A DNA stretch of 64,000 bases from an uncultured bacterium. GTDB lineage: Bacteria > Bacteroidota > Rhodothermia > Rhodothermales > UBA10348. Of the stretch, positions 1 to 9,433 are shown piece by piece (positions within the stretch are counted from its first letter, which is position 1; each line of letters begins with the position of its first letter). The DNA lies in contig CALSQR010000001.1 in NCBI GenBank assembly GCA_943788505.1, forward strand, positions 1,240,001 to 1,304,000. Reading direction: 5' to 3'. The notes below the pieces were generated by a model that was given only the letters and a program-made list of their open reading frames with translations, had not been told where the DNA came from and searched no databases. The position numbers and the translations under genes are program-made.

Positions 1-322
1 GTTTACCGCTGATTCCGATCGGATAGCTCTGTGCTCCCATCCACCACTGCATTAGCGTAGCCAGCGATAGACCAGTGATCCCTCCGACCAATGTGATCCA
101 GCCGATAATGGAATTCCCCAATCCCATCGCCTTGTCCATCCCGTGGATTGGAAATGGGCTATGGGTATCGTAATGCTTGTATCCCGCCTCTCGTACGGCC
201 GCAGCCGCATGAAGAAGCTCACCGGGATGGGCGAACTCAGCGAGGAGACCGTACACCTCGTCTTCCTGAGCATCATAGATGCTCATGCTTGCCTTTACTT
301 CGGTTGCCAGTTGGTTCAGCAT
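1..322 (-). CDS. actD: ActD, DUF3341 membrane subunit of Alternative Complex III (partial)
   Basis: Reading the minus strand from 322 gives an open frame that runs off the left edge. It contains VYGLLAEFAHPGELLHAA, then YDTHSPFPIHGMDKAMGL and the membrane stretch IIGWITLVGGITGLSLATLMQWWM, which is the usual DUF3341/ActD pattern. In the known Rhodothermus complex ActD is a small membrane-anchored subunit that packs against the quinol-oxidising core. It follows actC by 26 bases, as expected for the actABCDEF order, so actE and actF should lie beyond the edge. Two in-frame ATGs are possible, at 322 and 286. The family motif begins just after the second one, and neither has a strong Shine-Dalgarno, so the start is uncertain by 12 codons. 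Confidence 0.88.
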   Translation of the reverse strand, partial: MLNQLATEVKASMSIYDAQEDEVYGLLAEFAHPGELLHAAAAVREAGYKHYDTHSPFPIHGMDKAMGLGNSIIGWITLVGGITGLSLATLMQWWMGAQSYPIGISGK

Positions 323-348
323 GGCTGCTCGTCGTAGTGCGTTGGTGG

Positions 349-1803
349 TTACTGCTTCTGTCCGGCGTTCACGTTCACTGCGTGAGCAGCGTCGTGACCG
401 TCCCCTTCGTGGTCGTAGAAGTGTGGATCTGCCTCAGGCATGACCCCTTTCACTTCAGATACCGCGACGATGGGTAAGAATCTCAGGAAGAGCAGGAAGA
501 AGGTGAAGAAGAGGCCGAACGTTCCCACAAAAGTGAGTACGTCGACGAATGTGGGCGTGTAATAGTCCCAAGAGCTCGGTAGGTAATCGCGGTGAAGCGA
601 TGTGACGGTAATCACAAATCGCTCGAACCACATACCGATGTTCACGAAAATCGAAATGATGAACATGAACGTGATGTTGCGACGCAGCTTTTTGAACCAG
701 AAGAACTGGGGGAAGAAGAGGTTGCAAGACATCATCGTCCAATAGGCCCATGCATAAGGACCAAACATGCGATTTGTGAACGCATACTGCTCGTACTGCA
801 CGCCGGAATACCAGGCGACGAAGAACTCGGTGATGTAGGCAAAGCCAACCATCGTACCAGTAAGCAGGATGACGATGTTCATCTTTTCGAGATGATCCAC
901 CGTGATAATATTCTCAACGCCGTAGATCTTACGAGCGATAACGAGCAGGGTAACTACCATGGCAAAGCCAGAGAAGATAGCCCCAGCCACGAAGTAAGGC
1001 GGGAAAATCGTCGTGTGCCACCCCGGCACAACGGATACAGCAAAGTCAAAAGAAACGACTGAGTGGACCGACAGAACCAGCGGTGTTGCCAAAGCAGCCA
1101 GCAAGAGATACGCTTTTTCGTAATTGCGCCAGTGGCGGTTGGCACCCGTCCATCCCATCGCAAGAACACCCGTTACCATGCGACGAAGCTTCGTTGTTGC
1201 CCGGTCACGCAATGTGGCGATGTCCGGCACCAGACCAACATACCAGAAGACCAAGGAAACGGTGAAGTAGGTCGAAACGGCAAAAACGTCCCAGAGAAGC
1301 GGACTCTTGAACTGAGGCCACATACCCATCTGGTTCGGCAGGGGAAGTGTCCAGTAAATCGCCCAAACACGACCAACGTGAATAGTTGGGAATACTAGAG
1401 CGCAAATGACGGCAAAAATCGTCATTGCCTCTGCAGACCGGTTAATTGCCGTCCTCCATTGCTGCCTGAAAAGGAAAAGAATAGCCGAGATCAGCGTCCC
1501 AGCGTGACCAATACCCACCCAGAACACGAAGTTCACGATGGCATAGCCCCAGCCGACCGGGTTGTTGAGTCCCCATACACCTGTTCCATTCCAGAACAGG
1601 TAAGCGATCATGATAAGTAGCAGCATCAATCCGACAAGTGCCAGACTAAATGCGCCATACCATGCTAATGGAGTCTTCTTCTCGGTGTGGGAAGAAACGA
1701 GTTCGGTAATGTCGTGGAATTTCAGATTCCCGGTCACAAGCGGAGCTTCATCATGGAAGTCCGCCAAAGAGGCGAGTGTCTTATCCTTGCTTGCCGTATT
1801 CAC
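349..1803 (-). CDS. actC: ActC, NrfD-like quinol-binding subunit of Alternative Complex III
   Basis: A 484-residue polytopic membrane protein of the NrfD/PsrC family. After a soluble N-terminus of about 45 residues there are roughly ten hydrophobic segments, for example around residues 50-75, 85-110, 125-150 and 170-195. The sequence [25 protein letters not shown]-type stretch near residue 85 is characteristic of ActC and ActF. In Alternative Complex III this subunit carries a quinol site and passes electrons to the iron-sulfur and heme subunits ActB and ActA. It lies 37 bases downstream of actB and 26 bases upstream of actD, so it is in the same operon. The C-terminal tail is hydrophilic and rich in His and Asp. 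The family call is secure; details of proton coupling are known from the family only. Confidence 0.93.
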   Translation of the reverse strand: MNTASKDKTLASLADFHDEAPLVTGNLKFHDITELVSSHTEKKTPLAWYGAFSLALVGLMLLLIMIAYLFWNGTGVWGLNNPVGWGYAIVNFVFWVGIGHAGTLISAILFLFRQQWRTAINRSAEAMTIFAVICALVFPTIHVGRVWAIYWTLPLPNQMGMWPQFKSPLLWDVFAVSTYFTVSLVFWYVGLVPDIATLRDRATTKLRRMVTGVLAMGWTGANRHWRNYEKAYLLLAALATPLVLSVHSVVSFDFAVSVVPGWHTTIFPPYFVAGAIFSGFAMVVTLLVIARKIYGVENIITVDHLEKMNIVILLTGTMVGFAYITEFFVAWYSGVQYEQYAFTNRMFGPYAWAYWTMMSCNLFFPQFFWFKKLRRNITFMFIISIFVNIGMWFERFVITVTSLHRDYLPSSWDYYTPTFVDVLTFVGTFGLFFTFFLLFLRFLPIVAVSEVKGVMPEADPHFYDHEGDGHDAAHAVNVNAGQKQ

Positions 1804-1840
1804 AGGCGTCGCGTTCCTTTAGCGTTCAATGACGGGTTGA

Positions 1841-4800
1841 TCAAGCCAGATTTGGGTTCGGATTGCGGAGCCGACCCAAATAACTGACACGTGGTTTTAT
1901 GTTGAGCTCGGCCAGCAACTCATATCGGCGGTCAGAAGTGCGTTTTTGCGACACACTGCTTTCCGGATTGGCCAAATCTCCAAATGTGATGGCATTTGCT
2001 GGACAAACCTGCTGGCAGGCTGTCACCACCTCTCCATCACGCAGCGACCGGTTCTCCACGTTAGCCACTTTATTGGCTCCGCGGATTCGCTGGATGCAGA
2101 AGGAGCACTTCTCCATAACACCACGTGAACGGACAGTAACATTAGGATTCTGGGCCATATGGACCGTTCCTGGTAATGTTTTCGTCCAGTTGAAGAAGTT
2201 AAACCGACGCACTTTGTACGGGCAGTTATTCGCGCAATAGCGCGTCCCGATACAGCGGTTGTAAATCATCTGGTTCGTGCCATCTGGTGAGTGCACCGTA
2301 GCAGCCACCGGACAAACCTGCTCGCACGGAGCATTTTCACAATGCTGGCACGGCATAGGCTGGATCACCATCTGTGGATCTTCCAACGTTGCACCGTCCC
2401 CGCTTACAAAGTAGCGGTCCATCCGGAGCCAGTGCATCTCGCGACCACGGGCAACTTCCGATTTACCGACTACCTGAATGTTGTTTTCGGCCTGACAAGC
2501 CATAACACATGCGTTACAACCTGTACACGTGTTCAGGTCGATCACCATACCCCACTGGTTTTCGAAATAATTCGAATTGGTCATCACATCCGATTCCTTC
2601 GGATGGTTGGCCTGCCATAGGGTTGGATAGTCTTCCCAGTCTTCTTTCAGAGGCGCTGGCTCTCCGCCGGCCACAAAGTCAGGGTTGGCACGATACTCGT
2701 CGACCGTTGCCATGCGGAAGAGACCGCGTTTCTGGACCTGCTCGCTCACATGCTCTGCATCGATAGCACCGTGGTCCTGAGTGGACGCGACTAGGTAACC
2801 AGAAGCCTTTTTCGAGATACTTCCTGTGACGATACGACCTTCAGAAGCCAACGGAGCGACATTTGAGCCTACGCCCGTCGAAACAGCCCCCTTGCCATAT
2901 ACATCTGTGTAGTCGTCAAGATCGAAAATATTGGTGCTCCGCTCTTCTCGTTCACTAACGATGTTACGACCATAACCGAGCGTGACATGAACAGAATCAT
3001 CTGCCATACCTGGCTGAATCCATACTGGTAGTTCAACGCGGTACTGACCAACTTCTATTTCAACGGTATCCGTCAGGTAGCGGCCACCGTCGAGTTTTGA
3101 GCCAACGCCCAAGCGTTCGGCTGTTGATGGGTTCATCTTGGCTACGTTTTCCCAAACCACTTTAGTGGTTGGTTCCGGTAGCTCTTGGAGCCATGCATTA
3201 TTGGCAAACCGACCATCAAACACCTTAGTGTCAGCACTGATAACGATTTCGGTGCCAGAAACAGCTGCTAGGCCAAGGCCTGAAACGGCCGCATTGACAC
3301 CAGTGCTAGACAGACTAGTGCGAGCCGTTGATGCTCCGCTTCCGTCCAAGAATCCGTCATGGACAACTTTGCGCCAAGACGTTTCAAACGTGCCGGAAAG
3401 CTGTTGTCTCCACGTCGCGCGAACCATGTCGTAGCCAAACATTTCAGTACCGGTCGCAAAAAGACCGATGACTTCGATGTCCGAATGAGCATCTGCGTAA
3501 AGAGGAGCGATAAGGGGTTGAACGACCGACATGACGCCAGATTTACTCGTTCCATCTCCCCAAGCCTCCAGATAATGGGTCTGAGGCACTGTCCATGTAG
3601 CAGAACCTGCCGTCTCATCATCATATAGAGAGACATGCACGCGATGGGTTGCGTTAGCATACGCATCACTGAATCCAGGTAGGTCATAAACCGGGTTGAC
3701 GCCCAGCGTGAGGACTACGTCTACATCTCCCGCATTCATGTCAGCCAAGGCGGCCTGCATGTCTGCTTCAAAGTCATTTGCGCTGTCTTCAAGTGACAAG
3801 TAGGAAACGGTTGTACCAACGGCACCTAGGCGATCATTGATGGCGGCAGCCAAGGCATGCACACCAGCCGGCTGATTATCTCCGGCGACTACAAGTGCAG
3901 TGCTTCCGGCACGGCGAAGGTCGGCGGCTACTTCAGCAACCCAAGGATGGGATGCGTGAACACCGGCGTCGCCGCTCCACGCGCCGACCGCGGAAGCCAC
4001 TGCTGCCGCAAACGAGGCAATTTCTCCGGACTTCATGCGCAGACGGTTATCCGCCATACCGCCCGTCAACGAATAATCACTTTCGACGACATACAAGCGG
4101 CTCATGCTGCCTGTTGCTTCCATGTCACGACCTTCGGCAAACCCGCGGGCTGCACCAATCGGATCTGAACCGTTGGCACCGAAAAGGTCTGCATCCAAGC
4201 TCAAGATGACATTGGCTGCCGACACATCATGCGTGGTGCGCCATGCACGCCCGTAGGCAGCTTGGACACCTAACGCACTATGATTGCAGGTAGCGGCTGA
4301 GTAATCGACCCAACGAACTGTGCTGAACCGTTGCTCCATCTGACGGCGCACAACGGCCATGGTCATGGATGAAGTGGGCTCTGCAAGCACCACGATTCTG
4401 GAAGACGTTGGCAATCCAGCCACGAACGCCTTGAATGCGTTCCAATCAGAAACATCGCTGTCCGTCCTGACCGATCCGAGTCGATCCGGATCATACAATG
4501 CTAGGATCGAAGCCTGCTCATAAATACTGGTTGCGCCGTGACTGTCCGCGTGCTCGGGATTGCCTTCTATTTTGGTAGGGCGCCCATCATAGCTCTCCAC
4601 TAGCACGGGCCGTAGAGCACCGCGAAACGGCATGGCCGTTGCAAACTGAACAGGAACACCTGGAATGGTGTCTTCCGGCATTCTCGTGAAGGGAATGATT
4701 TTCTCCACTGGCTTGCGGCAGGCGGTAAGACCAGCCATAGCCATGGAGGCACCCATCAATTGGATGAACTGCCGGCGGGTTGCTCCGCTCGTGGCATCCG

Positions 4801-4957
4801 AGGCAATAGGGCCCTCTGAGGCACCGGGGATAAACTCCCCAGCACTAATGCGGGAGTATTCGTCCGTGCCCTTCAGATGACTAATGCTACGCCAGAACCG
4901 GTTGCGGGGAGATTCCCCTGTTTCCGGGCTGTCGTCAAGTACAGGAAGCTCGATCAT
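1841..4957 (-). CDS. actB: ActB, iron-sulfur and molybdopterin-oxidoreductase-like subunit of Alternative Complex III
   Basis: A 1038-residue protein with two parts. Residues 61-80 hold a Tat-like signal (RRQFIQLMG) ending in a cysteine at 80, which suggests export and lipid anchoring as in known ActB. The middle (about 90-770) resembles the molybdopterin oxidoreductase fold that in this family binds no cofactor. The C-terminal part carries four cysteine groups: CTGCNACVMAC, CQHCENAPCEQVC, CIGTRYCANNC and CSFC...CQQVC. In the third group the second cysteine is a threonine, which fits the three [4Fe-4S] plus one [3Fe-4S] make-up reported for this complex. It sits between actA (47 bases upstream) and actC. 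Its length matches fused ActB1-B2 forms. Confidence 0.95.
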   Translation of the reverse strand: MIELPVLDDSPETGESPRNRFWRSISHLKGTDEYSRISAGEFIPGASEGPIASDATSGATRRQFIQLMGASMAMAGLTACRKPVEKIIPFTRMPEDTIPGVPVQFATAMPFRGALRPVLVESYDGRPTKIEGNPEHADSHGATSIYEQASILALYDPDRLGSVRTDSDVSDWNAFKAFVAGLPTSSRIVVLAEPTSSMTMAVVRRQMEQRFSTVRWVDYSAATCNHSALGVQAAYGRAWRTTHDVSAANVILSLDADLFGANGSDPIGAARGFAEGRDMEATGSMSRLYVVESDYSLTGGMADNRLRMKSGEIASFAAAVASAVGAWSGDAGVHASHPWVAEVAADLRRAGSTALVVAGDNQPAGVHALAAAINDRLGAVGTTVSYLSLEDSANDFEADMQAALADMNAGDVDVVLTLGVNPVYDLPGFSDAYANATHRVHVSLYDDETAGSATWTVPQTHYLEAWGDGTSKSGVMSVVQPLIAPLYADAHSDIEVIGLFATGTEMFGYDMVRATWRQQLSGTFETSWRKVVHDGFLDGSGASTARTSLSSTGVNAAVSGLGLAAVSGTEIVISADTKVFDGRFANNAWLQELPEPTTKVVWENVAKMNPSTAERLGVGSKLDGGRYLTDTVEIEVGQYRVELPVWIQPGMADDSVHVTLGYGRNIVSEREERSTNIFDLDDYTDVYGKGAVSTGVGSNVAPLASEGRIVTGSISKKASGYLVASTQDHGAIDAEHVSEQVQKRGLFRMATVDEYRANPDFVAGGEPAPLKEDWEDYPTLWQANHPKESDVMTNSNYFENQWGMVIDLNTCTGCNACVMACQAENNIQVVGKSEVARGREMHWLRMDRYFVSGDGATLEDPQMVIQPMPCQHCENAPCEQVCPVAATVHSPDGTNQMIYNRCIGTRYCANNCPYKVRRFNFFNWTKTLPGTVHMAQNPNVTVRSRGVMEKCSFCIQRIRGANKVANVENRSLRDGEVVTACQQVCPANAITFGDLANPESSVSQKRTSDRRYELLAELNIKPRVSYLGRLRNPNPNLA

Positions 4958-5004
4958 GATAATGGAAGTCGATGCGCTGCAGATCCTTCAATCTGCGGGT
5001 CCGA

Positions 5005-5652
5005 TCAGTAGTGACAGGCTGAACAGTTGGTGGGCGGCTGGATATTTTCAGCTTCAATCCTTTTCAGGTTCTGCTGAACAAAGTCGTCTGGATAATCAAA
5101 GCCCATCGTTGCGATTTCAGAATTTGGTCGCAGGAACTGCTCCGGATTGCGATGGCACTCAAGACACCATCCCATTGAGAGTGGCTCAGACTGGAAAACT
5201 ACTTCCATCTGATCAATACGACCATGACAACTCTCACAACCCACACCATTATTGGTGTGCACAGCGTGACTAAACTGAGCATAGTCAGGCAGCTTGTGGA
5301 CCTTAATCCATTCAATCGACTCGCCCGTTGCCCAACTTTCCCGAACGGGAAGAAGCTTCGGAGAGTCAGTTCGTACCTGGCTGTGGCAGTTCATACAGGT
5401 CTGCGTAGCCGGAACGTTGGAATGTGCAGCATCCTTTACGTTGGTGTGGCAGTACTGGCAACTGATGCCAAGTTGTCCCGCATGCAGTCTATGGCTGTAT
5501 TCAACGGGCTGTTCGGGGGCATATCCCACATCCGTGTATTCGGGTGAGAAGTAATACCATATAAAGAGGATGGCAAAAACGCCGCCTGCAAGCGAACCCA
5601 TGAGGGTCAAGTGCGGCAATACGTTTGCCTTCCGGGGGAAAATCTGCGGCAT
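5005..5652 (-). CDS. actA: ActA, pentaheme cytochrome c subunit of Alternative Complex III
   Basis: A 215-residue c-type cytochrome. A single hydrophobic segment near residues 15-35 anchors it, and five CXXCH heme sites follow: CQYCH, CMNCH, CESCH, CLECH and CSACH. The last sits two residues from the C-terminus. Five hemes and a single anchor are what ActA has in Rhodothermus-type Alternative Complex III, where it takes electrons from ActB and hands them towards a cytochrome c or oxidase. It is the first gene of the minus-strand act operon. The 154 bases upstream should hold the operon promoter, but I could not pick out convincing elements. The ATG at 5652 is used because it gives a short basic N-terminus directly before the anchor. 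Confidence 0.93.
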   Translation of the reverse strand: MPQIFPRKANVLPHLTLMGSLAGGVFAILFIWYYFSPEYTDVGYAPEQPVEYSHRLHAGQLGISCQYCHTNVKDAAHSNVPATQTCMNCHSQVRTDSPKLLPVRESWATGESIEWIKVHKLPDYAQFSHAVHTNNGVGCESCHGRIDQMEVVFQSEPLSMGWCLECHRNPEQFLRPNSEIATMGFDYPDDFVQQNLKRIEAENIQPPTNCSACHY

Positions 5653-5806
5653 CCCGAGAAAGGAGTTGAGTCAGTGTGAGGAATCACATAAGGCTCAAAA
5701 CTACCGAATTGCGCTAGAGGATGGTAGCGGGGACCTCTTGAATTTAGGACTAAAAGCGCCGAAAGTTTTCAACGATCGGAAATCAATCGTCGATTCCTTG
5801 CTGAGG

Positions 5807-7177
5807 TTACTTGCTCAAATAATGAAAGCGGCGGGTCAAGAGGACCGCTGCTGATGCCAGTCCCAAAACTAATCCCCACCACAACCCTACCTCATTGTAA
5901 CCAAAGTGGAACGCCAGAAGGTACCCAGACACCAGCCCCACACCCCAGTATGAAAGAACCGACAGGACCATGGGCTGATACGTGTCTTTCATTCCGCGAA
6001 GCGCACCCATCATGGTTACCTGGATTCCGTCAACTACCTGAAAGATGGCGGCAAAAAACAGAAGGTTGACGGCCATCTCCACAACCAAAGCGTTGCTGGG
6101 TTCATTCAGATCCAAATACAGAGATACGATCCCGCGAGGCATAACTAAGAAAAGCACGGCTGAGAACATCATGAATAGCGTTGATATTCCAACACCTGTG
6201 AACCCCGCTCTTCTGGCGCCTACTGGATCGTTCTTGCCAAGCGCCTGCCCAACGCGCACGGACGATGCCATCCCAATGCCAAGCGGGACCATAAACGTGA
6301 ATGCAGCGCATTGCACCGCAACTTGATGAGCCGCCAATTCGGTCGTTCCCAACCATCCCATCATAATTACAGTTAGCATGAACAGGCTCATTTCGATACC
6401 CATGGATGTGCCAATAGGCCATCCTATTCGAAACAGATCTCGGAAATACTGAGGATCAGGTCTCGACAGCTTGGAGAAAATATGGTACTCAGCGAAGGCC
6501 TTCTGCTTAAGGACATATAGAAGCATCAGTAAGAAATTGAACGTGTACACGCCCGTCGAAGCCCAGCCAGTCCCCACGAGACCCATGGCAGGGAAACCAA
6601 GTTTACCATACATGAGGACCCAGTTCAGAAAAATATTGATGCCTACGCCTATGATGACGATAGCTGTAACTGCCTTCGGGCGAGACACGGCCTCTGCAAA
6701 CGAACGAAGAGCAACGAGACCCAAAAATGGTAAAATGCCCCACGCAATCGCGCGCATGTACCCAGCCGCGTTTGCCACATTGACCTCAGTCTGTCCCAAC
6801 CACCTCAGTATATATTCTCCATTGTAGATGAAGAGGAACGCGAGAATTGACAAGCAGGCTGCCAGCCAAAGGCCTTGCCGAACGCTTCTGCCAATGGACT
6901 CATCATCCCCTGCACCAAAGGCTTGGGAGACCATTGGGCCAACTGCCATGAGGATACCCATGCAGAAAATCAGTGTGTTGAAAAATACCGTATTGCCCAA
7001 GGCCACACCTGCCAGCGCAACCGGACCAAGGCGACCCACCATTACCGTGTCCACAAACCCCAGGGAAATATGGGCCAATTGTGTTACTACAATTGGCAGA
7101 GCCAGGATCATGGTTTCCTGGGCTTCGATGCGATATGGACGGATGTGTGCGATAGCTTTCAGAGTCGAAGGCAGCAT
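5807..7177 (-). CDS. MATE family efflux transporter (NorM/DinF-like)
   Basis: A 456-residue protein with about twelve hydrophobic segments. The N-terminal region has the MATE signature around residues 28-60 (ALPIVVTQLAHISLGFVDTVMVGRLGP) followed by LAGVALGN and MGILMAVGPMVSQAFGAGD; the equivalent repeat in the second half reads IGWPIGTSMGIEMSLFMLTVIMMGWLG. MATE proteins are cation-coupled exporters of drugs and other organic cations in the inner membrane. The substrate cannot be read from sequence. It is monocistronic as far as I can see, divergent from the glycosyltransferase that starts at 7262 and separated from actA by about 150 bases. Confidence 0.92.
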   Translation of the reverse strand: MLPSTLKAIAHIRPYRIEAQETMILALPIVVTQLAHISLGFVDTVMVGRLGPVALAGVALGNTVFFNTLIFCMGILMAVGPMVSQAFGAGDDESIGRSVRQGLWLAACLSILAFLFIYNGEYILRWLGQTEVNVANAAGYMRAIAWGILPFLGLVALRSFAEAVSRPKAVTAIVIIGVGINIFLNWVLMYGKLGFPAMGLVGTGWASTGVYTFNFLLMLLYVLKQKAFAEYHIFSKLSRPDPQYFRDLFRIGWPIGTSMGIEMSLFMLTVIMMGWLGTTELAAHQVAVQCAAFTFMVPLGIGMASSVRVGQALGKNDPVGARRAGFTGVGISTLFMMFSAVLFLVMPRGIVSLYLDLNEPSNALVVEMAVNLLFFAAIFQVVDGIQVTMMGALRGMKDTYQPMVLSVLSYWGVGLVSGYLLAFHFGYNEVGLWWGLVLGLASAAVLLTRRFHYLSK

Positions 7178-7261
7178 GATACACAGTCTAGGTGCACCCT
7201 GCCATGATTAAAACGTGTATCTTTCGCACCCACTCCTGCATGCGAAGGAACCCTCGACTGT

Positions 7262-9403
7262 ATGACTAACATCGGTGATACTCCCCGGAACGAACCGTCC
7301 GGGACGGCAAGCCTTTCGGAGACGATCGATGTCAGCATCATCGTCGTCAATTACAATGTCCGCGAGTTTTTAGTCCAAGCGATTAGGTCTGTTCAGCAAG
7401 CTTCTAAGTCCCTGAACACTGAGATCTGGGTCGTCGACAACAACTCCGTGGATGGTTCCGTTGCAGCCCTGCAAGAAGACTTTCCCACCGTCCAGCTCAT
7501 TGCCAACGATCACAATGTCGGATTTGGAGCTGCAAACAATCAGGCCATCCGTGAGGCCTCAGGGGAATTCCTTCTCATTCTCAATCCGGATACGATTCTT
7601 CAGGAGGACACGCTTGATATCCTGGTAAAGCGCATGCGCGCACATCCGGAATGTGGTGCCATGGGGTGTCAAATTCTGAATCCAGATGGCTCATTTGCTC
7701 CAGAAAGCCGTCGCGCCTTCCCTACGCCTGAAATTGCCTTTTGGCGCATGACAGGGCTGGGGAAGTTCTTCCCCAATAGCCGGCGATTTGGGGGATACAA
7801 CATGTCCTATCTGCCCATTGACGAAGAAGCAGAAATTGATGCGCTGAGCGGCTCATGCATGTTTGTACGAAGAGATGCTCTTCTATCAGATCGGGGAGCC
7901 GGCCTCTTTGATGAGAACTTTTTCATGTACGGGGAAGATTTGGACTTGTGTTTTAGAATTCAGCAGGCTGGTTGGACGATTCGATACACCCCGTTAACAC
8001 GCATCATCCATTACAAGGGAGAAAGCACGAAGAAAGGTGAAATCAGATACGTGCGGCTGTTTTATGGTGCAATGCTACTCTTTATTGACAAACACCTCGA
8101 CCGCCGACACTCCACTCTCCTCGCCTCTCTGCTCCGCTTTGGCATTATGTTGAGGGCCGTAGCGACGCTTCTCGGAAACGGAATCCGAAGAAGTCTTCCG
8201 GTTCTATTGGATATGAGCAGCGTCTACATCAGTGTAGGGGTTCTTGGCGTTCTTCGGTATGCCCAAACTGGAGGTACTTTCACATCGCTCATCCTGGCCA
8301 CCATCGCCCCCGCCTATGCGCTTGCGACGGTCCTGGGAATTGCCCTTTCAGGTGGCTACCGGCTTTCTCGCCGATTGCCCTCCCTCCCGGTACTCTTTGG
8401 TCTGTTGACCGGATTTTTGACAGCAGCCACACTTTCTTTTTTCGTTCAGCAGATCGCCTTTTCCCGATGGGTAATTTTGGCCAGTTTGCCAGTATCGGCG
8501 TTCCTACTGTTTCTATGGCGTTTTTTCGTTGCTAAACGCCGAACTGGATCGGGGTCGGCCATTTTAGTCGGGAGTCTGTCTGAGGCTACGCGTCTGGCAC
8601 GATTACTACTTTCCCACCCCAGGCCTGAATTTCAATTAGTAGGATATGTAGCGGAAGATCAAGACGAGAGCGCTTCCCAACCGATCAGGTCTGTTCATAC
8701 AGACCCAGCAGATAAAGCATCACCTGAATCACCTATCGGGCCAGATGCAGTCACTCGGTTTGTCAAAGACTTGAAACGACTTGGCCGGCCCTCGGGACTT
8801 AGGGACATTGTCAGGATTAAAGGATATGACAACATCGTTTTTGCGGCGCGGGATGTATCCAATCTGACTATCATTAAGTCCATGCACGGGCTTCAAGATC
8901 TCGGGGTTCAATTCCGCATTCTTAGCGAAGGCAGCGATCACATGATTGGCAAGTCAGCCATCGACCATCTTTCTGCTAGCTCCTTAGCCTCGGGCGTCAC
9001 CGAAATTGTTAAACTCCGGTCAAATAGTAGTCGACGCGTTTTCGAATTGGTGGTGTCCACCGTGCTTCTATTGGTCTGGCCGCTATTGTGGATTATTGCG
9101 CACCTGACACCAGTCCAGAGCGGCCTGCGCCGCGGTGTACAACACTTGAAAGGGCTCCCTGAGGTGTTTTCTGGCAAAAAAGCACTCGTAGGCTGCCGAC
9201 CGGAGGATACTGCTCGCATTCCAGAAACCTGGAAAATTGCCCCTGCTCTCTTCCCTTTGACGAACTCCCTTTCCGCTAACGAGTTGGAACAAGAAGAATT
9301 GCTTCGGGCAGCTTGGTATTATGTCACCCATCAGACGGCCGGGCTCGACGCAGAAATTATTATGGCAGCCTTTCGTCCACTTCCCCGGCACTTGGCTTCC
9401 TGA
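7262..9403 (+). CDS. GT2 glycosyltransferase fused to a degenerate polyprenyl-phosphate sugar-transferase module
   Basis: A 713-residue protein. Residues about 25-290 form a family 2 glycosyltransferase (VSIIVVNYNVREFL, WVVDNNSVDGS, LILNPDTIL, and the acceptor motif FDENFFMYGEDLDLCFRIQQAGW). Residues about 310-430 are hydrophobic. Residues 430-570 look like the nucleotide/CoA-binding-type domain found in the middle of WbaP-like enzymes. The last 140 residues mimic the start and end of a sugar transferase: a membrane segment RRVFELVVSTVLLLVWPLLW, then GKKALVGCRPED and AWYYVTHQTAGLD. The usual catalytic blocks (RxxRxG, KFRSM, DELPQ) are absent, so that part is probably inactive or structural. 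It is followed 30 bases later by accA. The GT2 activity is well supported; the role of the C-terminal module is inference. Confidence 0.85.
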   Translation: MTNIGDTPRNEPSGTASLSETIDVSIIVVNYNVREFLVQAIRSVQQASKSLNTEIWVVDNNSVDGSVAALQEDFPTVQLIANDHNVGFGAANNQAIREASGEFLLILNPDTILQEDTLDILVKRMRAHPECGAMGCQILNPDGSFAPESRRAFPTPEIAFWRMTGLGKFFPNSRRFGGYNMSYLPIDEEAEIDALSGSCMFVRRDALLSDRGAGLFDENFFMYGEDLDLCFRIQQAGWTIRYTPLTRIIHYKGESTKKGEIRYVRLFYGAMLLFIDKHLDRRHSTLLASLLRFGIMLRAVATLLGNGIRRSLPVLLDMSSVYISVGVLGVLRYAQTGGTFTSLILATIAPAYALATVLGIALSGGYRLSRRLPSLPVLFGLLTGFLTAATLSFFVQQIAFSRWVILASLPVSAFLLFLWRFFVAKRRTGSGSAILVGSLSEATRLARLLLSHPRPEFQLVGYVAEDQDESASQPIRSVHTDPADKASPESPIGPDAVTRFVKDLKRLGRPSGLRDIVRIKGYDNIVFAARDVSNLTIIKSMHGLQDLGVQFRILSEGSDHMIGKSAIDHLSASSLASGVTEIVKLRSNSSRRVFELVVSTVLLLVWPLLWIIAHLTPVQSGLRRGVQHLKGLPEVFSGKKALVGCRPEDTARIPETWKIAPALFPLTNSLSANELEQEELLRAAWYYVTHQTAGLDAEIIMAAFRPLPRHLAS

Positions 9404-9433
9404 CCCAATTACCCACCCAAACGGCAACCCCGC

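Noticed and set aside
592-1400. Long open frames opposite actC
   Set aside because: They are the complement of a clear membrane protein gene, lack protein-like features and have no ribosome sites.
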